This document shows positions 52,458 through 60,972 of a stretch of 64,000 bases of DNA, one piece after another. Within the stretch, counting starts at the first letter, position 1. Each line of letters starts with the position of its first letter. The notes below the pieces were generated by a model. The model saw only the letters and a program-made list of their open reading frames with translations, had not been told where the DNA came from and searched no databases. Origin of the DNA: Paenibacillus helianthi (GTDB lineage Bacteria > Bacillota > Bacilli > Paenibacillales > Paenibacillaceae); the NCBI RefSeq assembly GCF_001909055.1, contig NZ_LVWI01000048.1, positions 124,001 through 188,000 on the forward strand, in the 5' to 3' direction. The position numbers and the translations under genes were made by a program.

Positions 52458-53351
52458 ATGTTAGGAACATTATCCTATAGCAAACAAAAAACGATTATTA
52501 TCGTATCCTTTCTGCTCATTCCGCTGCTGCTGCTGGCTACATTCACGTATTATCCGGCACTCAAGCTCATCTACTACAGCTTTACGAACTGGGACGGCTA
52601 CAGCCCCGAGAAGCCTTGGGTAGGACTGGATAATTACCGCGAAGTCTTCAGCAATCCTGATATTTTCAAGGTATTCATCCATAACTTTGCTTACTTCGTC
52701 ATGGGGATTGTCCAGAACGTAGTGGCTATCTATTTCGCTGTTGTGCTGAACAGCAAGCTGCGGGGCCGCAACGGATTCCGGATTATGCTCTTCCTGCCCT
52801 ACATTATGAACGGCGTTGCCGTTGCCTTTATGTTCGGCTATGTATTTGATACCACCAACGGCTCGCTGAATCTGTTCCTGGACAGCATCGGACTGCACCA
52901 TCTGGCCCAGACCAGCTGGCTTGGGACCGAAGGTCTCGTCAACTACTCACTGGCCTCCACCGGCTTCTGGCGCTTCATGGGCTACAATATGGTTATCTAC
53001 ATCGCCTCTTTACAGGCCATTCCGCGCGATATTTATGAAGCGGCCAAGATCGACGGTGCTGGCTCTTTTCAGACCCTATGGAGAGTGACCCTGCCGAATA
53101 TGAAGGCTGTTATTCAATTGAATCTTTTCCTCACTGTTACCGGTGCGCTTGAGGTCTTCGACCTGCCATTCGTACTCACCAAAGGCGGCCCGGCCGGCGC
53201 AAGTCAGACCTATGTGCAGCGCGTGGTCGAGACGGCATTCGCATATAACAATTACGGCCTGGCTTCAGCCATGAGCATTATTCTGCTGTTCTTTGTTGTT
53301 ATTGTGCTGCTGGTACAGCAATTGGTTCTTAACCGGGGAGGAGACAAATAA
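52458..53351 (+). CDS. Carbohydrate ABC transporter permease (MalF type)
   Basis: The 297-residue protein has six predicted membrane helices and the EAA loop EAAKIDGAGSFQTLWRVTLP near residue 200. A GTG directly before the ATG at 52458 is an alternative start; AGGAAAG and AGG lie upstream of both. It pairs with the next permease, two bases from its stop. As in the first importer, no ATPase gene is present. Confidence 0.92.
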   Translation: MLGTLSYSKQKTIIIVSFLLIPLLLLATFTYYPALKLIYYSFTNWDGYSPEKPWVGLDNYREVFSNPDIFKVFIHNFAYFVMGIVQNVVAIYFAVVLNSKLRGRNGFRIMLFLPYIMNGVAVAFMFGYVFDTTNGSLNLFLDSIGLHHLAQTSWLGTEGLVNYSLASTGFWRFMGYNMVIYIASLQAIPRDIYEAAKIDGAGSFQTLWRVTLPNMKAVIQLNLFLTVTGALEVFDLPFVLTKGGPAGASQTYVQRVVETAFAYNNYGLASAMSIILLFFVVIVLLVQQLVLNRGGDK

Positions 53352-53353
53352 AC

Positions 53354-54187
53354 ATGACACACACTAAATTTCGTCTGGTTGATATTATCAAATACGTCTC
53401 ACTCCTGATCGGGGTCTTTGTCGTCCTCTTCCCTCCTTATGTGGTAGTCGTCAATGCCTTCAAATCTACAGATGAATTCAATTCAAGCAGCTCGATGTCC
53501 CTGCCAAAAAGCTTCCTGAACTTCGACAACTTTGTTGCCGTCTTCCAGCGCGGTGGGCTCCTCAGCGGTTTCGGCAATGTCCTCGTGATTATAATAATTA
53601 CATTGACCTTGAACATTCTGTTTGGGACAATGGTAGCATATGTCCTTGGCCGCTTCTCTTTTAAAATGAAACCGGTCGTCTTTGGGGCTTATCTCGTAGC
53701 CACCATCATCCCAAGCATCACCACCCAGGTTGCCACCTTCGGCATCATCAAGAACATGGGTCTCTACAACACGCTCGGCGCCCCAATTGTCCTGTATATC
53801 GGCGCAGACGTGATCCAGATCATTCTGTATCTGCAGTTCATCCGCAACATTCCGGTTGATCTGGATGAGAGTGCCATGGTGGAGGGTGCTTCCCTGTTCA
53901 AAATCTACCGTTCGATCATCTTCCCGCTCCTGACACCGGCGACAGCTACGCTAGTGATCTTGAAGACGATCAGCATATACAATGACATGTACATCCCTTA
54001 CCTTTATATGCCCAAACAGAGCCTTGGCGTGGTCACCACCATCCTGATGCGTTTCCAGGGGGTCAACTCCGGGGAATGGAACCTGATCTGTGCCGCGATT
54101 CTGCTGATTTTGCTGCCGACAGTAATTCTGTACTTTTTCCTGCAGCGTTACATTTTTGAAGGAGTAACCAGCGGCGCGGTTAAATAA
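53354..54187 (+). CDS. Carbohydrate ABC transporter permease (MalG type)
   Basis: A 277-residue membrane protein with six predicted helices and a variant EAA loop, ESAMVEGASLFKIYRSIIFP, ending YIFEGVTSGAVK in the way MalG-type permeases do. GAGGAG about ten bases upstream supports the ATG, which is two bases after the previous stop. The complex imports the ligand of the lipoprotein encoded first in the operon. Confidence 0.92.
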   Translation: MTHTKFRLVDIIKYVSLLIGVFVVLFPPYVVVVNAFKSTDEFNSSSSMSLPKSFLNFDNFVAVFQRGGLLSGFGNVLVIIIITLTLNILFGTMVAYVLGRFSFKMKPVVFGAYLVATIIPSITTQVATFGIIKNMGLYNTLGAPIVLYIGADVIQIILYLQFIRNIPVDLDESAMVEGASLFKIYRSIIFPLLTPATATLVILKTISIYNDMYIPYLYMPKQSLGVVTTILMRFQGVNSGEWNLICAAILLILLPTVILYFFLQRYIFEGVTSGAVK

Positions 54188-54219
54188 GGGAAAAGGAATG
54201 TACCGAGAGGAATAACAAC

Positions 54220-56037
54220 GTGCTGTCAACAATCCTGAGGATTTTTCGCAAAATGTGGTTGTTCCTGGCTGACCTGCCGATGGAGCGCAAGCTGATTGTT
54301 GTGTTTGTATTTCTGATTTCCATGCCCATTACTTATGTCAGCTATCTGTCCTCCCGCTCCATGTTCAGTTCTGTTCTGGAAAGTGCCACGAACAGCGCGG
54401 GCCAAATGACCTCGAACGCATCGGATACGATGGACCGCTATGTGGCAGACTTGAAACGGTATACTACCTTACCGCTGTATAATACCGATGTGCAGCTCTA
54501 CCTGACGCAGAAGAGCACCGATTGGGATAAAAATACCGCCATGTCGATGTTCCTCAGTTATCTGAAACCCACGAAAAGCGAAATCCTGGCCGTCTATATG
54601 GTGGACCAGTACGATTCCGTTTTTTACGATACGGCTGCAGGTATCAACATGACTTTTCCGAAGGACCGGCTGTCTACATGGAAAAGCCTCAGCGAAGCCG
54701 GAGGAACGGCTCCTGTCATTCAGGGGAGACACAGCATCCAGGTGAACTCGTCCGAACAGCGGGAGGTCTTCAGTGTGCTGCGCACGATCTATTCCGTAAG
54801 CACGTTGAAAAGCATCGGAATTCTCGTCTTCGATATCGACATCCGCCTATTCAAGGGTATTCTGGATCCCGTAAATGCTGTGACTCAGGGCAACACCCTG
54901 GTGGTGGATGATCAGGGGAAGCTAATGTATGACGGTGAAGATACGGAGAAGGCAACTCCCGAAAAGCAGGCGCTCACCCGGCAGCAGCTGCTGGGTCATG
55001 TGAAACAGGATCAAGGACATTTTCAGATTGAGCTGGACGGACAGCCCTACCTGGCCGTATACACCGTATCCAAGCAAACCGGCTGGACAACAATGGTTAC
55101 CATTCCGCTATCCCGTATTCTGTCGCCTGTAGAGAAAAACCGCAATACGCTGATTCTGACCACACTCGCGATTATAGCCTTTGCCCTGTTCGTCGCTACG
55201 ATCATCTCGCATGCGCTGACAAAACCGCTGAAATCGATGGTCCGGCTGATGAAGCAGGTGCAGCACGGCAATCTGGAGGTCTGGCTGCATCCCAAATACA
55301 ACGATGAAATTGGCATGCTTGGCAGCCACTTCAACCGGATGATCGTCCGGGTCAAGGATTTGCTGCAGGAGGTCTCTCTGACGGAAAAAAGAAAACAGAA
55401 AGCCGATATGCGGGCACTGCAGAACCAGATTAACCCGCATTTCATTTATAACACCCTGGAATCGATCCGTATGCTGGCCGAGAGCAGCGAGGACCCGCGG
55501 GTCGCGGAGCTGACCTATCTGCTCGGATTGCAAATGCGCTACGGCATTGTCCGCAGCGAAGAGATGGTTACGATCCGCCACGAGCTGGACCATGTACGGA
55601 ATTATCTGCATCTGCTGCAGATCCGCTTCCCGGATAAATTCAAACTGGATATTACAGTGCCGGAAGCATTACTCCCCCTTCCTGTCATTAAGCTGGTCCT
55701 GCAGCCGATCGTCGAGAACGCTGTCTTTCATGGCCTGGAACCGAAGGTAGGACCCGGTACACTGAGCATCAAAGGCTGGGAAGAGGATGGCAAAGCCGTA
55801 TTTTGCGTAGAGGATGACGGTGTGGGTATGGATGGTGACACTCTGCGTGCTTTGAACGACAGCCTGAAAAGCGGAGCAGACGGTGAAAGGTTCGGCATTG
55901 GTCTTAGGAATGTGAACGAGCGGATCCGCCTGCATTACGGCCCTTTGCTTGGTCTAAGCGTAAGCAGCGAGCCCGGCAGAGGCACCCGTGTCACCTTGCG
56001 CATTGAAGCGCTCACCAGCCGTCTCCGGGAGGAATAA
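54220..56037 (+). CDS. YesM-type sensor histidine kinase
   Basis: A 605-residue kinase with membrane helices at about 24-44 and 309-330 around an extracellular Cache-like domain, a HAMP linker, and the YesM His-kinase block with His407 in NQINPHFIYNTLES. The ATP site ends with GIGLRNVNERI. It uses a GTG start with GAGAGG upstream. It follows the second permease by 32 bp and precedes its regulator by 29 bp. It probably senses an oligosaccharide and drives the same operon. Confidence 0.92.
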   Translation: MLSTILRIFRKMWLFLADLPMERKLIVVFVFLISMPITYVSYLSSRSMFSSVLESATNSAGQMTSNASDTMDRYVADLKRYTTLPLYNTDVQLYLTQKSTDWDKNTAMSMFLSYLKPTKSEILAVYMVDQYDSVFYDTAAGINMTFPKDRLSTWKSLSEAGGTAPVIQGRHSIQVNSSEQREVFSVLRTIYSVSTLKSIGILVFDIDIRLFKGILDPVNAVTQGNTLVVDDQGKLMYDGEDTEKATPEKQALTRQQLLGHVKQDQGHFQIELDGQPYLAVYTVSKQTGWTTMVTIPLSRILSPVEKNRNTLILTTLAIIAFALFVATIISHALTKPLKSMVRLMKQVQHGNLEVWLHPKYNDEIGMLGSHFNRMIVRVKDLLQEVSLTEKRKQKADMRALQNQINPHFIYNTLESIRMLAESSEDPRVAELTYLLGLQMRYGIVRSEEMVTIRHELDHVRNYLHLLQIRFPDKFKLDITVPEALLPLPVIKLVLQPIVENAVFHGLEPKVGPGTLSIKGWEEDGKAVFCVEDDGVGMDGDTLRALNDSLKSGADGERFGIGLRNVNERIRLHYGPLLGLSVSSEPGRGTRVTLRIEALTSRLREE

Positions 56038-56066
56038 TACTAGTTATTTTAAGGAGGGATTCCGGA

Positions 56067-57563
56067 TTGCTGCGTATTGTGATTGTAGATGATGAGATTC
56101 TGATTCGCGAGGGCCTGGCCCGGATGATAGGCAAGGAGAGCAGCAGCTTTCTTGTCATAGGAACGTATGGCGACGGCAAGCAGCTGCTGGATGCCCTTCC
56201 CTCCCTTCAGATTGATGTGGTCATTACAGACATCCGGATGCCGCATGTCGACGGGCTCGAGCTGATCAAACAGCTCAAAGCCGGGTATCCGCGGATACGT
56301 ACGCTGCTGATGAGCGGATTTGTAGAATTCAATTATGCCCGGGAAGCAATCCGCAGCTCTGCTGTGGACTATTTACTGAAACCTATCAACAAAGAGCAGC
56401 TTTTTGAAGTGCTCTACCGTCTGGATGAGGAGCAGAGGGTGTTTCGGGAAAAAGAAGAACGCCAGCGTTCCGGGCTTCTGCTCTCGCTGCTGCATGTCGA
56501 GCAGCCATCCGAAATCCTTCTAAGCAGCCTTACCTTGCCCCAGCCTTACTTCTCCGTGTTCGTGCTCAAAGGAAGCTCGCGGGAAACCGTCTGTGCCTGT
56601 TCAGACAGTCTGCGGCAAGAGAAGGAAATATTGCTTGACCTTCTGGAAATCAGAAAGGGACTGTATGTATGGATCTGGTATTCTGCCGAGCCTTTAACAG
56701 CTGCGGAATTGAATCGTATCGGCGGGACTATCCGGGCAGCAAGCAGCGGACAATGCCTCCATGCCGGAGTCAGCGGCTCATACCGCACTCCCTCCAAGCT
56801 TAGATCCGCCTACCTGGAAGCCAAGCGGGCCTGTGATGCAGGGATTTACAATTCGCAGCCGCTGCATTATATTACTGCTCAGGAGCTTCCGGCTGCGGAC
56901 ATTAGCCTGAGTGATCCCTTTGCGCCTGTGCGTGAGCCGTTGATTCACGATCTGCAAATTTTGAATATATCCGGCGTTCTGGGACATCTCCATTCCATGT
57001 TCTCTTTGCTGGAGTCGCAGCGGGCTTGTCCTGAACATATTCTGCGGGCCTGCCGGGAAGTTGAGGACACAGCACGCAAGGAGCTTCAGGAATTCGGAGC
57101 CGTTTACAGAGTAAGCAGCCGGCCTTCGCTTGAAGAACAGATCGAGACCTGCATGAGCTTTGAAGAGATCGAGCGGATGTTCATCTCCACCTTCACAGAC
57201 GCATTAAGCATAATCCGCACGCACCGTCTGGAGCTGTCAGGTACCGCTGTCGAAACCGTGAAGCGCTGGGTAGCAGCCCACTACAATCAGCACGCCGATT
57301 TGAACATGCTGGCAGGGATGGTATTTTTGACACCAAGCTACTTGAGCAAGCTGTTCAAGCAGGAAACCGGGTTGACCCTGACCGACTATGTGATTGAAAT
57401 CCGTATCCGCAAGGCCAAGCAGCTACTGAAGAATGCCCATGATCTGAAGATTCACGAGATCGGAGCTGAAGTCGGCTACCCCGATCCCGCCTATTTCAAT
57501 AAGCTGTTCAAAAAAATAGTCGGCGTCACACCGAACGAATATAAACGCATTTCACTTGTTTAA
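56067..57563 (+). CDS. YesN-type response regulator with AraC DNA-binding domain
   Basis: A TTG start with AAGGAGG nine bases upstream gives 498 residues. The receiver domain has Asp55 in VVITDIRMPH and Lys in LKPINK. A central helical region (about 130-390) leads to the AraC double helix-turn-helix (about 400-495; LTPSYLSKLFKQETG and GAEVGYPDPAYFNKLFKKIVG). It should bind upstream of the ABC operon and perhaps of the divergent glycosidase operon. Confidence 0.93.
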   Translation: MLRIVIVDDEILIREGLARMIGKESSSFLVIGTYGDGKQLLDALPSLQIDVVITDIRMPHVDGLELIKQLKAGYPRIRTLLMSGFVEFNYAREAIRSSAVDYLLKPINKEQLFEVLYRLDEEQRVFREKEERQRSGLLLSLLHVEQPSEILLSSLTLPQPYFSVFVLKGSSRETVCACSDSLRQEKEILLDLLEIRKGLYVWIWYSAEPLTAAELNRIGGTIRAASSGQCLHAGVSGSYRTPSKLRSAYLEAKRACDAGIYNSQPLHYITAQELPAADISLSDPFAPVREPLIHDLQILNISGVLGHLHSMFSLLESQRACPEHILRACREVEDTARKELQEFGAVYRVSSRPSLEEQIETCMSFEEIERMFISTFTDALSIIRTHRLELSGTAVETVKRWVAAHYNQHADLNMLAGMVFLTPSYLSKLFKQETGLTLTDYVIEIRIRKAKQLLKNAHDLKIHEIGAEVGYPDPAYFNKLFKKIVGVTPNEYKRISLV

Positions 57564-57577
57564 GGAGAATGATCGCT

Positions 57578-58315
57578 TTGCAGCTATGGTTAAGCACCGC
57601 TGGGGATGGGCATGGAATCCAAGTTTACGATACCACAGAATTATATGGTGAGAGAGGCAGATTCCGCGTGCTGCAGTTTTCGGGAGACGCTATTCAGGGA
57701 GCCCTTGATCTGAACCACCCCCGCCGGGTGGTCTTTGAATATCCTAGAGCAATGATCCATTTAATGGAGTCAGGAGGGGCGATGTTCGAGGATGTGTTTG
57801 TCATTGGACATGGCATCGGGACGATCGCCGGATACTTCGCAGAGAAACGCTTTAAGACCGCCGAGGTAAATGCAGAGGTTGTGAAGCTCAGCAGGCAGCA
57901 CTTTGGCTGCAGCCAGGACAATGTTGTTATCGGGGATGGGCGCAGCATTCTGGAGAGTGAGCCGGACCACCGCTATGACTTCATCCTTCTGGATGCCTTC
58001 ACCGCAGACGGTACCCCGCAGCATCTGGTCTCCAGCGAGTTCTTTGCCCTGGCCCGCTCCAAGCTGAACAGCCGCGGTTCGATCATCATGAACCTGATGG
58101 GCAGAAGCGAAAGGGACCGCCTGATGGGTGCCATCCACACGACCCTTAGCGAAGAATTCCCCTATATCAAAGCATTTGCTCTTCCTTCTGAGGGCACGGC
58201 CGATGTCCGTAACATCATCATTATGGGCAGCATCAAGCCGATCCGCTATCAAGCCAAGCAAATGGCCGGATTTGTGGAAATCACGATCGGACAGGGCCAT
58301 GTGATCCGGGATTAA
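57578..58315 (+). CDS. Spermidine-synthase-like (SpeE fold) protein
   Basis: The chosen TTG at 57578 has AAGGAG ten bases upstream (245 aa); an ATG at 57569 is too close to that site. The protein has a Rossmann methyltransferase fold resembling polyamine synthases: VFVIGHGIGTIAGYF (motif I), EVNAEVVKLSR, VVIGDGRSIL, and YDFILLDAFTADGTPQHL. The usual aminopropyl-acceptor residues are not clearly conserved, so the reaction is uncertain. It follows the YesN gene by 14 bp and is probably co-transcribed with the sugar genes. Confidence 0.75.
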   Translation: MQLWLSTAGDGHGIQVYDTTELYGERGRFRVLQFSGDAIQGALDLNHPRRVVFEYPRAMIHLMESGGAMFEDVFVIGHGIGTIAGYFAEKRFKTAEVNAEVVKLSRQHFGCSQDNVVIGDGRSILESEPDHRYDFILLDAFTADGTPQHLVSSEFFALARSKLNSRGSIIMNLMGRSERDRLMGAIHTTLSEEFPYIKAFALPSEGTADVRNIIIMGSIKPIRYQAKQMAGFVEITIGQGHVIRD

Positions 58316-58455
58316 GAGGTGCCGGAGCTTCCGTATTCAAAAAAGTCATCCGCAAGCAGCAGCGAGAGCTGCTGCGGTGATGTCCGAACCTCCGTGGTCA
58401 GCAGCAGCTCCTCCAGCTCGCATATATGCTTCCAAAGCAGAGTTTCTGTATCCAC
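58312..58455 (-). pseudogene. Truncated DUF4440/SnoaL-like protein, N-terminal fragment
   Basis: A GTG at 58455 with TAAGGAGGGG upstream opens a 47-codon frame reading MDTETLLWKHICELEELLL, then TEVRTSPQQLSLLLADDFFE and YGSSG. This is the start of DUF4440 (NTF2-fold) proteins (LEE.LL..EVR.SP..L..LLADDF.E.GSSG), but it stops right after GSSG where the beta-sheet should follow. It overlaps the convergent gene end by four bases. It was probably truncated by a deletion; whether it is translated is unknown. Confidence 0.55.
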
Positions 58456-58467
58456 TCCAGCCCCTCC

Positions 58468-60216
58468 TTACAGAGTATCATCCGTTTCCACGGCAGTATC
58501 ACCGCATACATCCATGCAGACGAGGCAAATATCATCCTGTTCCTCTTGCTCACCCTGCTGGTTTTCTTTGTTGAACGCAAGCAGATTGTCCATTACCGCC
58601 GAAATCGGCTCAAGTCTGGTTTCTTCCATTACCTGTAGCAGCTGACCGATCTGGTCTTTTAACAAGCATCCCGGTCTTTCGATCAACCCGTCGGTATATA
58701 AGAGTACCCGGGCGGTTCCCTTGAAGGAAAGAGTCTGTTTTTGAAGCTTCATTTGGGGAATCAAACCAATGGGAAGACTGGAAGATTTCAAACGGAATAC
58801 TTCTCCGCTACCATCTACAAGCAGTCCGCTGGGATGTCCTGCATTTATATATTCTACAGTGTGCTTCTCTGCATCCACTATCAAATAGATAGCTGTAAAA
58901 AAGAAATTCGTAGTCCCCTTGGCCACGCTGAACAGCTTGTTCATATGATTATTTAATTCATGAATGACTTCTTCCGGAGTTAGATTGGCTTGGATAATCC
59001 CCCTCAGTAAAGAACGGATGGACATGCAAATAAGTGCCGAAGAAACCCCATGCCCCATAACATCCATGATCAGAACCCCATAGCGGTTCTCTTTCAAGCG
59101 GTACCAGGCATACATATCTCCTCCAAGGTTCCGGGAAGGAACGTATTTTGCGTTAATGGAGAAGGAAGGTGTATGTATCGGTTGACTGAGTACACTCTTC
59201 TGAACCTGTCTGGCCAAATCCAGGTCGGTTTGCTTATTCTTTTCAATCTGCTTCTTATCGGTAATATCGAGCACAACTCCGTTTACACCTATGACCCCAT
59301 TTCTAGGGCCAGCTAAAGGAAACATCCGGCTCTCTACCCAGCGGATCTCCCCGCTTGCATGGATAATCCGGTATTCAAGAGTCAGATGAACGGCAATCCC
59401 CTCAACAATGGAAGACATTCGGCCCTTCACCAAATCCTTATCCTCGTCATAGACTTGCGCCGACCATAAATCGGGGTATTGATAATATTCCTCTGCAGAG
59501 TAGCCGAATATCTTCTCACATGCCGGCGAGATGGTTAGCAGTTGATTGCGGGTCACATCAAACGACCATAAGATAATATCAATACTCCTGTAAATGTTAT
59601 TAAGCTGGGTCTGAATTTCACCCAATTTATTCTGAACTCTTTCAAATTCAGTAATATCCTTGGCAAAACCGATAACCCCCTGAATTTCTCCGTTGGCCAT
59701 TAGAGCAACACTGGATAAATCAAAGATCAGATACTGTCCGTTTTTATGGCGCAGCTGTAGCTTGCTGGAGGTAGAAAGAATACTCCCGTTCGTAATATCG
59801 CGAAAGGTCTCCTGAATTAACGGGATATCGGCCGGGTGAAAGAGATCAATAAATGAAGTGTCCCTAATCTCCGCCTCAGTATGTCCGAGAAGATCCAGAA
59901 GATTGGGACTTACACTAATGATGGAGCCATTGAGATCTACCACGTATATTCCTGCATTATTGTAGAGAAATAACGATTTATACCGCTGCTCACTATCTCT
60001 GAGTTTCTTCGTATTCCCTTCCTGCCGTGTATACAAGATATACAGAGGTGTCAAAATAATAAATTGCGTCAGCAGATCAACAATATACTCATATCCGAAC
60101 TTTTTATCCACAAACAGAAGGTTGTACATATTCACTACGACAAGAAGGACAAGAATAACGAGAGCCTTGTTTTTGGAGGCTTTTTCTCTCAACAAGCCAT
60201 ATATCCTATTGTTCAT
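58468..60216 (-). CDS. PAS-domain PP2C (SpoIIE/RsbU-type) serine phosphatase
   Basis: The 582-residue protein has two membrane helices (about 17-36 and 44-62), two PAS domains (about 75-190 and 205-330) and a SpoIIE-type PP2C domain (about 345-575) with metal-binding Asp in NLGGDMYAW, LIMDVMGHGVSSAL and LLYTDGLIE. RsbU-type phosphatases remove phosphate from STAS anti-anti-sigma proteins. The PAS domains would sense a ligand, redox state or light. Its ATG overlaps the RsbW-like stop, so it completes a partner-switch module with the two genes upstream. Confidence 0.9.
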   Translation of the reverse strand: MNNRIYGLLREKASKNKALVILVLLVVVNMYNLLFVDKKFGYEYIVDLLTQFIILTPLYILYTRQEGNTKKLRDSEQRYKSLFLYNNAGIYVVDLNGSIISVSPNLLDLLGHTEAEIRDTSFIDLFHPADIPLIQETFRDITNGSILSTSSKLQLRHKNGQYLIFDLSSVALMANGEIQGVIGFAKDITEFERVQNKLGEIQTQLNNIYRSIDIILWSFDVTRNQLLTISPACEKIFGYSAEEYYQYPDLWSAQVYDEDKDLVKGRMSSIVEGIAVHLTLEYRIIHASGEIRWVESRMFPLAGPRNGVIGVNGVVLDITDKKQIEKNKQTDLDLARQVQKSVLSQPIHTPSFSINAKYVPSRNLGGDMYAWYRLKENRYGVLIMDVMGHGVSSALICMSIRSLLRGIIQANLTPEEVIHELNNHMNKLFSVAKGTTNFFFTAIYLIVDAEKHTVEYINAGHPSGLLVDGSGEVFRLKSSSLPIGLIPQMKLQKQTLSFKGTARVLLYTDGLIERPGCLLKDQIGQLLQVMEETRLEPISAVMDNLLAFNKENQQGEQEEQDDICLVCMDVCGDTAVETDDTL

Positions 60217-60632
60217 TACACTTTCCTTTTCTTACGCATGGAGAGGGTGATATAGGGACCCGTAGGGATTAAGCGTACTTCATCCATAATGCCTTGAATC
60301 AGAACCAGCCCTCTTCCGCGTGACCCTATTTTGACCGGCTGGGTTGGTTCATTGCTCAGTTCAAAGGACCCTCCATTCTGACAAACCCTGATCTCCATAA
60401 TATCGGATTCAACCAGCCATGAAATTCTGAATTCACAAGTACCTGAGGGACAACCATGCTCAAAAGCATTCATGCAGGCTTCTTCAGTGACCAACTGCAG
60501 GAGTATAGATTCGTGGTCAGAGAATTCCGTAAGCATAGCAATTCGATGGGTTGTCTTCATAGCAAGAGCAATATCACTTCTCGAATGAATCACCAGAATC
60601 TGCCCGTACGTCCCGCTGTTCACGTTGTTCAT
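60216..60632 (-). CDS. RsbW-like anti-sigma/serine kinase (HATPase_c_2)
   Basis: A 138-residue GHKL ATPase with N box EEACMNAFEHG and G2-like GSRGRGLVLIQGIMDEV. This is the size and layout of anti-sigma serine kinases that phosphorylate a STAS partner. It overlaps the STAS gene by four bases upstream and the PP2C gene downstream, so the three are co-translated. The sigma factor or other target it holds is not in this window. Confidence 0.88.
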   Translation of the reverse strand: MNNVNSGTYGQILVIHSRSDIALAMKTTHRIAMLTEFSDHESILLQLVTEEACMNAFEHGCPSGTCEFRISWLVESDIMEIRVCQNGGSFELSNEPTQPVKIGSRGRGLVLIQGIMDEVRLIPTGPYITLSMRKKRKV

Positions 60633-60970
60633 TTCAATTCACCTGTAAAATAGGCGTAGCCTTCTTCAAGTGCAGTGAAGATCTTCATCAATGCACTGAA
60701 ATGGACAATTTCGAAAATTTCACCTACAGTTGATTGGACACCCACAATAATGAGCTCTTTGCCTGCACGACCTGCGCCAAGCACAGCATCAGCAATCACA
60801 CCCAGGGCCGCGCTATTCAGATAGGCTACCTTCGTGAGCTCCAGGATAAGCTTTGTCTTCTCTCCTTCGACCAGCTTCTCAATCGCTCCGCGGAATTCGT
60901 CCACGTTTTTTAACGTTACATCTGTATTCCAGTTCAGCAGCTGTACCTGATCCTTCAAGATATTCTCCAT
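60629..60970 (-). CDS. STAS-domain anti-sigma factor antagonist
   Basis: The 113-residue single STAS protein has the phospho-acceptor Ser53 in AYLNSAALGVI, the conserved site that RsbW-type kinases phosphorylate and PP2C enzymes clear. GAGGTGGG six bases upstream favours the ATG at 60970 over a TTG two codons earlier. It begins four bases past the CheA stop and overlaps the RsbW-like gene, so a chemotaxis-type kinase and a partner switch are made from one message. Confidence 0.9.
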   Translation of the reverse strand: MENILKDQVQLLNWNTDVTLKNVDEFRGAIEKLVEGEKTKLILELTKVAYLNSAALGVIADAVLGAGRAGKELIIVGVQSTVGEIFEIVHFSALMKIFTALEEGYAYFTGELK

Positions 60971-60972
60971 AA

